Below are positions 44,819 through 61,338 of a stretch of 64,000 nucleotides of DNA, piece after piece (the stretch's first letter is position 1; each line of letters opens with the position of its first letter). The translations under genes and the position numbers were made by a program. The notes under the pieces were generated by a model. The model ran no database searches and was not told the origin of the DNA. It worked only from the letters and a program-made list of their open reading frames with translations. The stretch spans positions 2,862,652 to 2,926,651 of the forward strand of contig NC_063444.1 of the NCBI RefSeq assembly GCF_020379485.1, read 5' to 3'. This DNA comes from Brassica napus (taxonomy: Eukaryota; Streptophyta; Magnoliopsida; Brassicales; Brassicaceae).

Positions 44819-44989
44819 TACTTTTAAATTTAATCCGTCATTACGTAATAGACGTAATTAACAATGCGTGGTGGGTTGAATTAAGAAATGTGAAAGCTGT
44901 TATATGTATTTATTCGATTTGTTTTTTTTTAAACTTAATTTATCCGATTTGTTTTTTTTGAAACTCAATTTATCCGATTTGTTGCTGCA

Positions 44990-45578
44990 TTATATATTGG
45001 GTTTTCTGCAAAAAAACCCTCAAAGTGGTTTTTTTTTGCAAATTAATTCGCGAACTCAAAAATCCACGGGTCAACCCTCCAAGTGCCAGTCAAACCGCAA
45101 TATAACCCTCGACCGTATTTATGTGTATGTGACTGTGTATAATTTTAACACTTTTTCAATACTAGGTCGTTTTGGCGCTAATTTTTTAATGAAAAAAAAT
45201 TGTTAAACTCGTGGTTTGAAATTTGAACATTAAATACCATGTGCATGCTATATAACCATCTCGGCCAACAAATATATTTGTTTACTTAACAAACGCAATT
45301 ATATAGATTTCTAAAACGAAATGACCTTGTTTTTCTCGGACATGGGAGCTTGCGTAAATGCACAATGAAGGTGGGGTTCAACAATTTTTTTTCATTAAAA
45401 AATTAACGCTAAAATGACCTAGTATTGAAAAAATGTTAAAATTATACACAGTCAAATACACATAAATATGGCAGAGAGTTATATTGCGGTTTGACTGGCA
45501 TTTGGAAGGTTGACACGTGGGTTTTTGAGTTCGCGGATTAATTTGCAAAAAAAATCACATTGAAGGCCCTTATATATT
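44990..45578. mobile_element. Foldback MULE-type element with long terminal inverted repeats
   Basis: The element is 44999-45569 (571 bp), flanked by a perfect 9-bp target duplication TTATATATT (44990-44998 and 45570-45578). Terminal inverted repeats of about 190-210 bp (44999-45207 and 45380-45569) pair over nearly their whole length, with ends GGGTTTTCTGC and GAAGGCCC. Nine-base duplications plus long inverted repeats are typical of Mutator-like elements. The 170-bp interior codes for nothing recognisable. It lies 72 bp upstream of the methyltransferase start codon. Confidence 0.9.
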
Positions 45579-45650
45579 ATTAATATATATTATTAAGATC
45601 GTAACGATTAACGAGGAAAAAGACTCGAGAGAGAGAGAGAGAGTCGAGTC

Positions 45651-48252
45651 ATGGAGACGATTGTTAAGGTAGCTTATGACGCATCCGTGAAGGCAGTTTT
45701 GACGTTGTTGGAGAAGAATCTATTACCGGATGTTGTCATAAGGAGGCTGACGCGACTGCTTCTCGCTGGTCGACTTCGTTCCGGTTACAAACCCACGGCG
45801 GAGCTGCAACTTTCCGATCTCCTCCGTTTCGTCAACTGTAAGTGACAACATGCCTAGTTTTTTTTTTGTCAAACAACATACCTAGCTGATCCTCTTGTTT
45901 TGTTTTTTTTTTTTTTCTTTAAAAAAAAAAAAAAGAGATTTTGTATTATTGAGTGATTGTGACGGTCTTGTACGAACTGGTTGGCGTTTGCTTTTGGGTT
46001 TTAGTTTCGTCTGTCACCAGAAGACTTTAGTGGGCCACGGTACTAGGTTTTTGTGAGTAATCTTTTTGTTTCATGTGTGTAAAAAACATGTATATAGACC
46101 GGGTGATTGTGATCGAGTGGTAAAGAAACGAGACTGAGACTAAGTTTTAGGTTCGATGCACCTGTTGCGCGAAACTAAATCACAATTATCCTGGTCACCT
46201 AACATGGATATGAACATATGCTTTAGGGTCCATTTGAATACCCGGAGAGATGATTTATCTGTGGGCTGCACCTCATTTGGAGATTAGTGTGGACCTTTCC
46301 ATAGAGCTGAGATACCCAGATTAAAAAAAATGTAAATTAAAAATCTCTATTTTTTTGGCTCAAAATTAAAAATCTCTTTGAAAATGTCATCTTTTATTAT
46401 TATTTTTTTTGAAAAAAAATGTCATCTTTTATTGTTTGGATATTGTTGTTGATAGATCCACTAACACAAATTTCTTTCTTTTTTTTTTGGGTTAAAACTA
46501 ACACAAATTTCTTTTTTTATAGATTTGTAGACCTAGAAACTCTACATCTCAGTTGTCTTGTTGACTGGATCTCCGTGATCTAAGCATACAAGACTACATC
46601 AAAGCCGTAGTTATATGATAGTTTTGTTGGATAGAAAAATCTACAACTCAGTTTTATCTTGTTAACCGTCCACAAATATACAATCTTCGTCTCCAATCAA
46701 ATATGGGCATAGATCGTTTGATATTTTTAAATTTATAGCAATATTTTGTTTGCGTAGGTGATCCATATACAATCTTCAAAAAAAAAATCAATAAAAAAAT
46801 TTACATTTGAAAATTAGAACGTTTTCATTTCTTATTGAATATTTTCGCAAAATGTAATTTTTGGTCAAACAAAACAATATTCTGCTATGTAAACCTAAAT
46901 AAACATTCGAGGTCGTGGACTCATGTTACTCTAATGTTTCATATATGACAGCTATAAAAGAGATGCCTATAGCCATCAATACCGAGAAGCCGAAGACTCA
47001 ACACTATGAATTACCAACGGCTTTCTTCGAACTTGTTCTTGGAAGAAACATGAAATACAGCTCTTGTTACTTCTCGAACGATTCAAATAGCTTAGAAGAT
47101 GCAGAGGAAGCAATGTTGGCTCTATACTGCGAAAGAGCTAAAGTGGAAGATGGACAAAGTGTTCTTGACGTCGGATGTGGCTGGGGATCTTTGTCCTTGT
47201 ACATTGCCCGCAAGTACAGCAACTGCAAGATAACAGGTCTATGCAACTCAAAAACACAGAAAGCATTTATCGATGAAAAATGCCGGTAAGTATAGTTTTC
47301 TCATTTCATCCTAAGCATTTCTCTAGTTCTATTAGATAAGCTAAGACTCTATTCATGTATGGTTCCTTAACTTGTTGTGTGTTTTGAAGGAAACGTGGGA
47401 TTCAAAATATTGAAATAATTGTTGGAGATATTAGCACTTTTGAGCATGAAGGAACATATGACCGAGTACTCTCCATCGAAATGTTCGAGGTTAGGATCAT
47501 TTTCTTGGATATAAACTTTATCATTATGTTACGTTTATCTAAGTTGATTGTTATTAGCATATGAAAAACTATGGAGAGCTTCTGAAGAAAATTGGAAGGT
47601 GGATGAAGGAAGATAGTCTTCTGTTTGTTCACTATTTCTGCCATAAGACTTTTGCTTACCACTTTGAGGTATAAATCTAATTTCAAAATTGGTTGATTAT
47701 TCAATTATTTAACCACTTTTTCTTGACAATAAAGTTATATATCTTTGTGGCTATGTTGATTCACTATAGGATGTGAACGATGATGACTGGATCACAAGAC
47801 ACTTCTTCAGCGGAGGAACAATGCCATCAGCAAATCTTCTCCTCTACTTCCAAGTAATATACATTGCATACATAGTCTCACTTTGTTATCATCAAATGTA
47901 AACATATATGTCATTTATATTTTCAGGAAGATGTTACAATTGTGGATCATTGGCTACTAAATGGGAAGCATTATGCAAATACCAGGTAAATACTCTAAAA
48001 ACTGACTGTTGTGATGATAGCAATAAGAAGATTGTAATTATATTGTGATAACTTTGCAGTGAAGAGTGGCTGAAGAGAATGGACAAGGAGATAGTTGCAA
48101 TAAAGGAGATAATGGAGATGACTTATGGGAAAGAGGAGGCAGTGAAGTGGATGGTTTACTGGAGAACCTTCTTCATCGCGGTTGCTGAGCTTTTCGGATA
48201 CAGCAATGGAGAAGAGTGGATGGTTTCACACTTCCTGTTCAAGAAGAAGTGA
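45651..48252 (+). CDS. Coclaurine N-methyltransferase-like SAM-dependent methyltransferase
   Basis: Seven exons (45651-45837, 46952-47285, 47390-47489, 47558-47668, 47770-47853, 47927-47985, 48060-48252) give 355 aa, the family's usual length. It is related to cyclopropane-fatty-acid synthase and coclaurine N-methyltransferase. The SAM-binding motif VLDVGCGWGSL is at residues 133-143, with HYELPTAFF and KYSSCYF before it and SIEMFEHMKNYGELLKKI after it. The true substrate in Brassicaceae, which make no benzylisoquinolines, is unknown. A. thaliana has a tandem pair here (At4g33110/At4g33120 from memory); this window has one intact gene plus a fragment at 42823-43010. Intron 1 is 1.1 kb and contains a SINE. 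A foldback element abuts the promoter. A GA-rich leader precedes the start codon. Confidence 0.93.
46098..46328 (+). mobile_element. tRNA-derived SINE in methyltransferase intron 1
   Basis: Begins near GACCGGGTGATTGTGATC with box-A-like GTGATCGAGTGGTAAAG and box B GGTTCGATGCACC at about 46151. It ends in an A-run at 46322-46329. Imperfect flanking repeats (ATGTATAT and ATGTAAAT) may be the target duplication. Different family from the SINE in LKR/SDH. Confidence 0.75.
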
Positions 48253-48465
48253 TTCTATATCTTTCTTCTCTTAATAATCAGTTCTTGAATTCGTGAGTGC
48301 CAAATAAAGAATAAAGACATTCTCCTTCAACTTTGATTTCCTTCTAAGTAATAGATTCGTATGCTTTCCTATTTTTTTTTTAAAAAAGTTGCTCAACGGA
48401 AATGTTTCAAAGAGACAAATGTAATGGTGAAACATAAAGTATCTCATTGACTGGATTCTTTTGAA

Positions 48466-48897
48466 TCAGCTTTGCTTTGTTGGGTTCAGCTCACCATCGA
48501 CTTCCAACATGCGAGTGAGAAGTTTACCATCTAGATTCTCCTGTTTGACATATACATGTAAACAGAAACAAACAATACTCAGAAAGAGAAGCTTATGGAA
48601 TGGATTACACACAACATGAACAGAGCTGGGAGTTACCGAGAGACAGTGTCTGTACTTATCCCACTCAGCAACACACTCTTCTTTATCACATTGACCTTTC
48701 ACGAACTTCTCTGAATACCATCTTCACAGAACCAAAAATAAAGGATGTAACTTTACGATCTCAAACGAAGAGAAGATTCAACGGTCCAAAGTTCAAACTC
48801 ACTTGTTGAAGCAGTTGTGGTAAGCATTTCGCAAATCAGTACAGGGTGAAGCAGAGGAGCTAGCAGAAGTTGAATCCTTTTTCTTCAACAAGCCCAT
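48466..48897 (-). CDS. Twin-CX9C protein, MDM35/TRIAP1-like
   Basis: Three exons (48803-48897, 48637-48721, 48466-48540) give 84 aa. Two CX9C motifs form the coiled-coil-helix-coiled-coil-helix fold: Cys19 to Cys29 and Cys48 to Cys58. An additional Cys43 is present. Yeast Mdm35 and human TRIAP1 of this family are imported into the mitochondrial intermembrane space by Mia40 and chaperone Ups/PRELI lipid-transfer proteins; the plant role is inferred from that. It converges with the methyltransferase gene (213 bp apart) and diverges from APM1. It matches At4g33100 from memory. Confidence 0.9.
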
Positions 48898-49668
48898 ATT
48901 CAACAAGATGATCTACAAAGAGAGAAACCAAACAAGAGAAAGTCTTCAACTCTGTTCTGTAAAAATTATGTAATGACGCCTTGTGAATTGCCAAAGATCA
49001 AACAAACATAAATCAAATAGAGACAAATCAGGAACAATACAAAAGCTTCAAGCTGAAGAATTTCAATTCGCAGAAGCAGAAACGTTTTGTAAAAAATTTG
49101 AAATTTTTACCGTTTTGTCAGATCAGGACAGGAAGACACAGTTTGATTCAGACCGGAACAAAAAAAAAGGTATGTCTGAAGAATAAAACCCGTAAATTCG
49201 CTAAAACCCGTAAACCTCAGATTCCATCCACGAGACTGTGAGCAGTAAGTACTTCTCTCCTTGAACCAGTTAATCACACGCACGACGACCACACGACGGA
49301 AGTTTCCGAGATAGTGTGGGGAAACTCTAAAACCGACGTCGTTTTCGCTAGAAAGAAAACCTTAAAGCCCAATAGCGTAACGTGGGCTTTCCAACTTGTA
49401 AGCTACGTAACCGACGTCGTTTTCGCTAAAATAAAATAAACACGGTATTCAACGGTTAAGGCCCAATAGCGTATAGTGGGCTTTTTAACTTGTAAGTTAC
49501 GTACAAAGGGAATCCAATCACGTGTGGTGATGATCATCATCATCTCGCGTGGCGTGACATAAAACACTTCCTTCACTGCAATTTTTTGTTTTTATTTTAT
49601 TTAAGGATACACACTACACCTCGGATTAGCGAAAACAACCTCAAAAAAGAAAAAAAAAAAAAGAGAAG
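48898..49668. promoter_or_regulatory. Divergent promoter between the MDM35-like gene and APM1
   Basis: 771 bp between two start codons on opposite strands. Contains a duplicated block (49332-49503) with ACGTC words and TGGGCT/AGCCCA elements of the site II type bound by TCP factors, common in plant genes for mitochondrial and growth functions. An A-rich leader with AAAAAAGAG precedes the APM1 ATG. Confidence 0.65.
49332..49503. repeat. Two-copy direct repeat carrying inverted GCCCA/TGGGC elements
   Basis: Copy 1 (49332-49409) and copy 2 (49410-49503, longer by an AT-rich insert) both start ACCGACGTCGTTTTCGCT, contain GCCCAATAGCGTA followed by TGGGCTTT, and end AACTTGTAAG.TACGTA. Within each copy the GCCCA and TGGGC words face each other and could form a small hairpin. 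Confidence 0.85.
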
Positions 49669-52600
49669 ATGGATCAGTTCAAAGGTCAACCTCGCCTCCC
49701 CAAGTTCGCCGTCCCCAAGCGCTACGATCTCCGTCTCACTCCCGATCTCGTCGCCTGTACTTTCACCGGAACGGTAGCGATCGATCTCGATGTAGTCGCC
49801 GATACTCGTTTCATCGTCCTCAACGCTGCTGATCTCGCGTTCAACGATGCCTCCGTTTCCTTCACTCCTCATAACTCCTCTCAGGTATTAATTTCAACGC
49901 TCCGACCACTGTCTCTATTTTGGCTCTTTTTTTTTTGTTGTTGTTGTTGTTGTTGTAATAATGATGTGGATTCAGATTCCGACAATGTGATTAGGAGTTA
50001 CTGTCTTTATGATTTGGATATGTACTTTCGATCTTAGCTATAAAAAGATGTCTGTCTTCTCGGGTTTTGATTGGATTGTGAAAAAAGTGTTTGGCTTGTT
50101 ACTTGTTATGTTTCGTTTTATAAAAGAGATTACTTTTTATGTTTAAGCAGGCGCTTGCAGCTCCTAAAGTGTCACTCTTTGAAGAGGATGAGATTCTTGT
50201 GCTTGAGTTTGCTGAGAATCTTCCTCATGGAGTTGGAGTTCTACAAATGGCTTTTGATGGAATACTCAGTGACAAGATGAAGGGATTCTACAAAAGGTGA
50301 ATTTTTTTTTTACATTTCTGTAAGTAAGAAGTTTACATAGATAAGGGTTTGTACCTCAAAGTGTCCTCTTGGTGTGCAGTACCTACGAACATAACGGCGA
50401 GAAGAAGAACATGGCCGTTACTCAGTTTGAACCAGCCGATGCTAGGAGATGCTTCCCCTGCTGGGATGAACCTGCTTGCAAGGTACTTTTTTTTTTCTTC
50501 TCTTTGCCTCCACTTTTATCAGCATGAAGAGCATATTGTTTTTGTTTTCACAATAGGCTACCTTTAAGATAACACTGGAGGTGCCTTCTGATTTGGTGGC
50601 GCTCTCCAACATGCCCGTTGTGGAGGAGAAAGTTAATGGGAGCGTGAAGGTTGTCTCTTATCAAGAGTCACCGATAATGTCTACATACTTGGTGGCGATT
50701 GTTGTTGGTTTGTTTGACTACGTGGAAGATCACACATCCGATGGTAAAAATTAATTTTTATTCCTTATTATCTCCTGTTTAGTCAAACCTCTAAACCAAG
50801 TGTCTATCTTTTGCTCAGGGATCAAAGTCAGAGTGTACTGTCAAGTGGGCAAAGCTGACCAAGGGAAATTTGCATTACATGTTGGTGCAAAGACTTTGGA
50901 TCTGTTCAAAGAGTAGGTTTTGAAAGTACATCTGCTTGCATCAATCATATTCGTTTCAAAATGACACCAATTATTCTTGTAGGTACTTTGCTGTGCCGTA
51001 TCCCCTTCCCAAAATCGATATGATTGCGATCCCGGATTTTGCTGCTGGAGCTATGGAGAATTACGGTTTAGTTACATACCGTGAAACAGCTCTTCTTTAT
51101 GATGAGCAACATTCAGCAGCTTCTAACAAACAAAGGGTACTGCAAACGTGTCCTTTTAATTTATCAGAAAAGATTTTCTTGTGATTTATCTAAAGCATTT
51201 AACTTCTGCTGCTAGGTTGCGACTGTAGTTGCTCATGAACTGGCCCACCAGTGGTTTGGCAATCTCGTCACTATGGAGTGGTGGACTCATCTGTGGCTGA
51301 ACGAGGGTTTTGCTACTTGGGTACATTGCAACTCTAGGCCTTTGTATTTATAATGATTTTGAGTTCTGTTGTGAATGTTTTGTTACTCCTTGTCTATTTC
51401 AGGTCAGCTACTTGGCTACTGATAGTTTGTTCCCTGAGTGGAAAATCTGGACCCAGTTTTTAGATGAATCTACTGAGGGTCTAAGGCTAGATGGGCTTGA
51501 GGAGTCTCACCCAATAGAGGTAACCAAAATAAGTATATATGTTATTAAATGTGACACTATTATTACCTATTTATCATAAATCTGAACTTTCCTCAGGTGG
51601 AGGTTAATCATGCTTCTGAAATTGATGAAATATTTGATGCAATAAGCTACAGGAAGGGTGCATCTGTCATCCGCATGCTACAAAGTTATCTTGGTGCTGA
51701 AGTTTTTCAGGTTCTGCTCTTAGTAATTTTCTCTTATACTCTCATATTATTTTATGGAAAAATATGGTGGCATCTATTGTCAATTTCCCCAATGTCTCCA
51801 TAACTTCTTACTCTATTTATATGGTAAGCAGAAGTCGCTTGCTGCATACGTTAAACGTCATGCTTACTCAAACGCAAAGACAGAAGACTTGTGGACCGCT
51901 TTGGAAGAGGGTTCAGGAGAGCCTGTGAACAAGCTTATGAGTTCTTGGACAAAGCAAATGGGATATCCTGTTGTCTCAGCCAAACTAAAAGATGGCAAAC
52001 TGGAACTTGAGCAGGTTCATAAACTTATTTTTTTCCTTGCTGGATGTCTTAGTTATACCTTTTTACCTGCCATTTTGGGAACTAACTAAATTCATTTTTT
52101 TAAAATTACAGTCTCGTTTCTTGTCAAGCGGTTCTCCTGGGGAAGGACAATGGATTGTGCCAGTAACCTTGTGCTGTGGTTCATACGACGTGCGCAAAAA
52201 CTTCTTGTTGGAATCCAAATCTGGAGCGTATGATATAAAGGAGTTACTGGGCTGTTCCATTGGCGATGGGACATGCTCTTGGATAAAAATCAATGTCGAT
52301 CAGGCTGGGTTTTATAGGGTGAAATATGATGACAGCCTCGCTGCTGGACTCAGGAAAGCAACAGAGAGCCAACGCTTGACCGCTATTGATAGATATGGTA
52401 ATTTAACCTTGGCAGAGTTTTTATTTTCTTGTTGACATTATGCAACTTCTTTGGAGATATATAATTTTTTATTTTACAGGTATTTTGGATGATTCTTTTG
52501 CACTTTGTATGGCTCGTCAGCAATCTCTGGCTTCGTTGCTCACTTTGATTAGTGCTTACAAGAAGGAACTTGACTATACCGTGCTGTCAAACCTCATTGT

Positions 52601-53956
52601 TGTAAGGATCTCTCTTTTTTTTGTATTTAATTTTACCTGTTTCATAGTTATGCTTGTGCCTCTGGTTTTTACTCTTCCTCCATACAGATAAGCTACAAAG
52701 TTGTGAAGATTGCAGCAGATGTAAGTTCAGAACTGACGTCTGGGATTAAACAATTTTTCATCGGCGTTTTCCAGCTTGCTGCGGGGTGAGTTGTTTTACC
52801 CATCTACAGAGTTTAGACTTATCAACAACAAAAGATTATTATTTAAAAATGAAAAAGGAAATTATTGTTGGTACAATGTTCATTGTTTTTACAGGAGACT
52901 TGGTTGGGACCCAAAACAAGGTGAAAGCCATCTAGATGCTATGCTGAGAGGGGAAGTCTTAACTGCACTTACTGCGTTTGGGCATGATGAGACACTCAAG
53001 GAAGCAATTCGAAGATTTGATGCATTCTTAGCTGATAGGAACACTTCACTTCTGCCTCCTGACCTTAGAAGGGTTTGTTTCTTATTACATTAACCCAATT
53101 TCGCTTCCAAATGTGGATATTGTGATCTTATAATTCTAATCTTTGTATTGGTTGTTTTGTTTCGCAGGCTGCTTATGTTGCTGTAATGCAGAGAGCCAAC
53201 AAGTCAGACAAATCTGGTTATGAGTCTCTGCTTAAGGTGTATAGGGAAACAGACCTGAGCCAGGAGAAAACACGAATCTTAGGTATAACTGATCTCTCCA
53301 GAAAATAATCTAACAGAAGATTGTTATTTCAACTACTAATGTTTTCCTTTGTGGTTTTGCAGGTTCTTTAGCTTGTTGCCCAGACCCCAGTATAGTTCAA
53401 GATGTTCTTAACTTTGTATTGTCTGATGAGGTATATATATATATATATAATATAGACGTCCTTATCATTAGGCTTTGAACTATTTAATGTTGAAACGGGG
53501 TTTCTTGTTTTGACCAGGTGCGGAATCAAGATGCGGTTTATGGACTTTCCGGTGTAAGTTGGGAAGGACGTGAAGTAGCCTGGAAATGGCTACAGGAGAA
53601 GTGGGAGTACATTGAGAAGACATGGGGTTCTGGTTTTCTCTTAACTCGCTTCATAAGTGCAGTTGTATCTTCGGTTAGTTCTTTTTTATTTTTAATAAAA
53701 ACTCTTTCATTTGTCTATGAACAGCTTTTGATCTTTCTGCTCGATCACTGATTCTCTTATGTCTTTATTGTCTCAGTTTGCGTCGTTTGAGAAGGCGAAA
53801 GAAGTGCAGGAGTATTTCATAACGAGATCGAAGCCTTCAATGGCAAGAACCTTGAAGCAGAGCATTGAAAAGGTTCATATTAATGCTAATTGGGTGGAGA
53901 GTATCAAAAAGGAAGACAATCTCACACACCTCGTTGCTCAGCTCTCTTCAAACTAA
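49669..53956 (+). CDS. APM1: Aminopeptidase M1, M1-family zinc metallopeptidase
   Basis: Eighteen exons (first 49669-49884, last 53777-53956) give 873 aa, near the 879 I remember for Arabidopsis APM1 (At4g33090). Exons: 49669-49884, 50151-50296, 50380-50482, 50557-50743, 50819-50912, 50983-51136, 51216-51320, 51403-51519, 51597-51710, 51832-52014, 52112-52397, 52480-52601, 52688-52785, 52895-53072, 53168-53282, 53363-53430, 53518-53673, 53777-53956. The exopeptidase motif GAMEN is at residues 271-275. The zinc motif HELAH is at 307-311 with the third ligand Glu330 in NEGFATW. The enzyme removes N-terminal amino acids; in Arabidopsis it is membrane-associated, binds the auxin-transport inhibitor NPA and is needed for cell-cycle and embryo development. 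No transmembrane helix is visible. Confidence 0.96.
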
Positions 53957-54679
53957 ATGTCTCAAAACACTTTCGTGTTGTTTTATCTCCTGAATAAACT
54001 AAAGTATCTGTGACTATGCAAACCTTTGTTGTTTCTTTCCTTCTCAACACAGAATTTGAAGTTTCTTTTTCAGACTTTGACTTTGCCATCAATAAAAGTT
54101 TCCTTTTTGGATATCGTTTTGACTTGGGTGATTAGTGCAGCGATATAGACAGTTTTGAAGATGATTAGTGTTGCCATTTGATTAGCTATAAACCATAAGA
54201 CGAAGATGTGAAATGATGAGTTTTTGTCTCTTAGACAAGACTACATCTGTATGATTCATATAAATTTTATGAACCATCTTTGTTAATGACTAATTGGCTC
54301 TAATGATGGATTGGATACAAGGAAAGAAAAACAGAACAAACATCAAACTTCTGTATCCAAGTTTGGTTAGAAATCTGACTTGCAACAAAACTCAAATATA
54401 CACTCTAAAAGTCCTCACTCCATGGTGGGTCTTCAAATTTATAGAAATAAAAGTTTGATTTTGATACACACAGAGAAAGGTAAAGAGAGTTATAAGTGTT
54501 GCAATAAAACTGCCACTAGAGAAGGCAACATTACTACAGCCAACCTGGGCAGCTTTTATATAACACAAAGACTTTACTCAGGTCCCCCTTTTCTTTCTTC
54601 TTCTAATACGCAGAATCATCAGGAAAAGGCTAACCATATTGTTAGTCTTCTTTTTGCTTCATTACTACTTTTGGTTATC
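53957..54679. other. Region between convergent APM1 and NDR-type kinase genes
   Basis: 3' UTRs of both genes converge here. AATAAA signals occur at 53992 and 54092. No other gene is visible; a frame at 54380-54709 overlaps the kinase 3' UTR and last exon and is not credible. Confidence 0.55.
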
Positions 54680-59220
<4,541 letters not shown>

Positions 59221-61338
59221 CTCCTTCCTCTCTCTCTCTCTCTCTCGACGTGAATGGCTATGGGAAAGCACCTCTCTCTCAGCACTCTCTCTCTCTCTCT
59301 CTCTCGCTCTGGAAATTCTTAAAGAGAGATGACGATTGTGATTTTACAATCTTACCCTCGGAAGCCGAACCTCTAATCGACACGTGTCGACCTTATTTTT
59401 AAAACGGCACTCTGTATAAGGGAAAGATTCAGAAATACATACGTATGATTTACAGCCTAATCTCAGTAGATTTGTTTCCTAAATTTTCTTTATTTGTTTT
59501 TTTTTGTCATCTATTATGTCACTAATAGCTTTATTTGATGGGTTACCAGATAAAGTATAATTTTTATTTATAATTTCCAGATATGTTTGGTTGGAGAGAG
59601 AGAGAGAGAGAGTGTATCGCTGTCAAGGGCGTAATTGGAATTTGAGGTTTGTCTCGATAAGTTTTTTTTATACAACGAAGCTGAAGATTTTAGCTTCGTG
59701 ATTGGATCGTCGTTTTCACACGCGCATAGGATTCGATGGGCTCTGTGAAGCTTGTGATAGTCTTAAGTATTTAATTATTGGGATCCATTATTTATGTAAA
59801 AAAAAATCTAGCTACTATCTATGCCTTCTGTTTCTAGTTAGGATAATTATGTTTGTGTATAATTATCCTAATTTTTGACAATTATAAACTATGGTATGTG
59901 CGTTTTCTACATTTGTATGCAGATTAGCTGTCACACTATGTAACGATTATACATTCTCCAAAGTAATTACCGTTTATGTTTAAAGTTATTAACTTCATAA
60001 TTTAAAAAAAAAGTTGTGTAACAACTGTCAAAAACAACAGATATAGAAAAAAGGTTATCCATGCTTTTAGATCAAGTGGAATGGTGAAACGTTATCACCA
60101 TTCAACAAACATACTGTTCTTACACAGATCAATGATAGTGATTTTGGGTTTCCTATGCCGGTCTAGAAATCATATGAAGTCAACCGTTCTTGGTTTTGAC
60201 CAATCATAGCCTTGTGAAAGCTATTTGTATTTTTAAGTCATTTCTCAGGAATATAAATGAGGTGGAGTCAAATTTTAATATTTTTCTTCTTCTGGGTATA
60301 TGAATGTGTAGGAGAAATCTATGTAAACTAAAAGGATAAATAGAAGAAAAAATAGTGTGTTATCTTTTTCTTTACAAGTAAAAGTGAGAGAGAAAGGTAG
60401 TGGTGGTGGTCTAGCTGTAAGAGGGAGCAAGTCGTCAGAATGCTGCGTTGTAATCATAATTAGCGACAACGAAATTTTGACAACAACAAGAAGAAAAAAG
60501 TAAAAAGCGTTTTGCCTATTTTTCCACGTCTCACACGTGGCGTCCGGCCAATGGCTGTTTTTATAGAATTCTCCTTTTGAAAACGCAAATGTTTTTGGAA
60601 TGTAGTTCATAAGGGTCGATCAAAAAAGATAAAAAGAGCAAGTGGGGTTTTGTACTTTTGCTGCGGAATTGAATGTTACACATGCGAGTGCAGAAGATTC
60701 ACTATTCATAAGTAGGTACCATTGTTTATGTATAAAACATGTAAACACTATTATCTGCTACCTAGGAATAACTCTTTGGTTCATTCTCTGTAAAGCAATG
60801 AACAACCATGCTGCATTAAAGAAAAAGAGTAATTAATTTATGTTCTACCATGTATCATGGTCGTTTTGTAAAAGAAAAGGTTTGTTATCAAACAAAGACA
60901 AGACAACAAGAAGAGCTCTTTGAGAAGGATACAAAATGAGCTCGTGAAGACAGAAAAAAACAGTGAGAGAAAAGAGAGTTGAATAAAAGATGTTTTGGTT
61001 TCTTCTTCACGTTGTGGCGATTGAGGTAATGCCAACTCGACAAGTTCCTTATATTAGTAGTTTATTAGCAAAGAGCCAATCTCGACGACACCAGCCGTGA
61101 ACTATGAAACATCGCTTTTAATAGCAAGACATGCCAGATTCTTTCTACAGAAACGTTCTATCACAAATTTGATTTTTTTTAAAGTGCTAAATTGAATAAG
61201 ATTTCAACCAGCCAAGTTGCATAACAAGAGTAGAACATTGCTTAACTATTCGTTTGGCATCTGAAGTGTGTCTAACCTCCAAATGCGATGTTACATTACA
61301 AGCCCTTGATGGTGGTCGAACTCAGATGATTCCAGTAC
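59221..61338. other. Intergenic region between NDR-type kinase and CYP57
   Basis: Kinase 5' leader with CT repeats (59229-59245 and 59285-59305), a GA run at 59593-59612, then AT-rich sequence. Two kilobases contain no supportable gene. In A. thaliana I recall pyruvate decarboxylase PDC1 (At4g33070) at this position; no trace of a thiamine-diphosphate decarboxylase is seen in any frame here. The last 200 bp are the CYP57 3' UTR. Confidence 0.6.

Noticed and set aside
45170..45180. CTAGT-like word near 45.17 kb as another Helitron end
   Set aside because: It lies inside the inverted arms of the MULE and occurs symmetrically in both arms; no subterminal hairpin.
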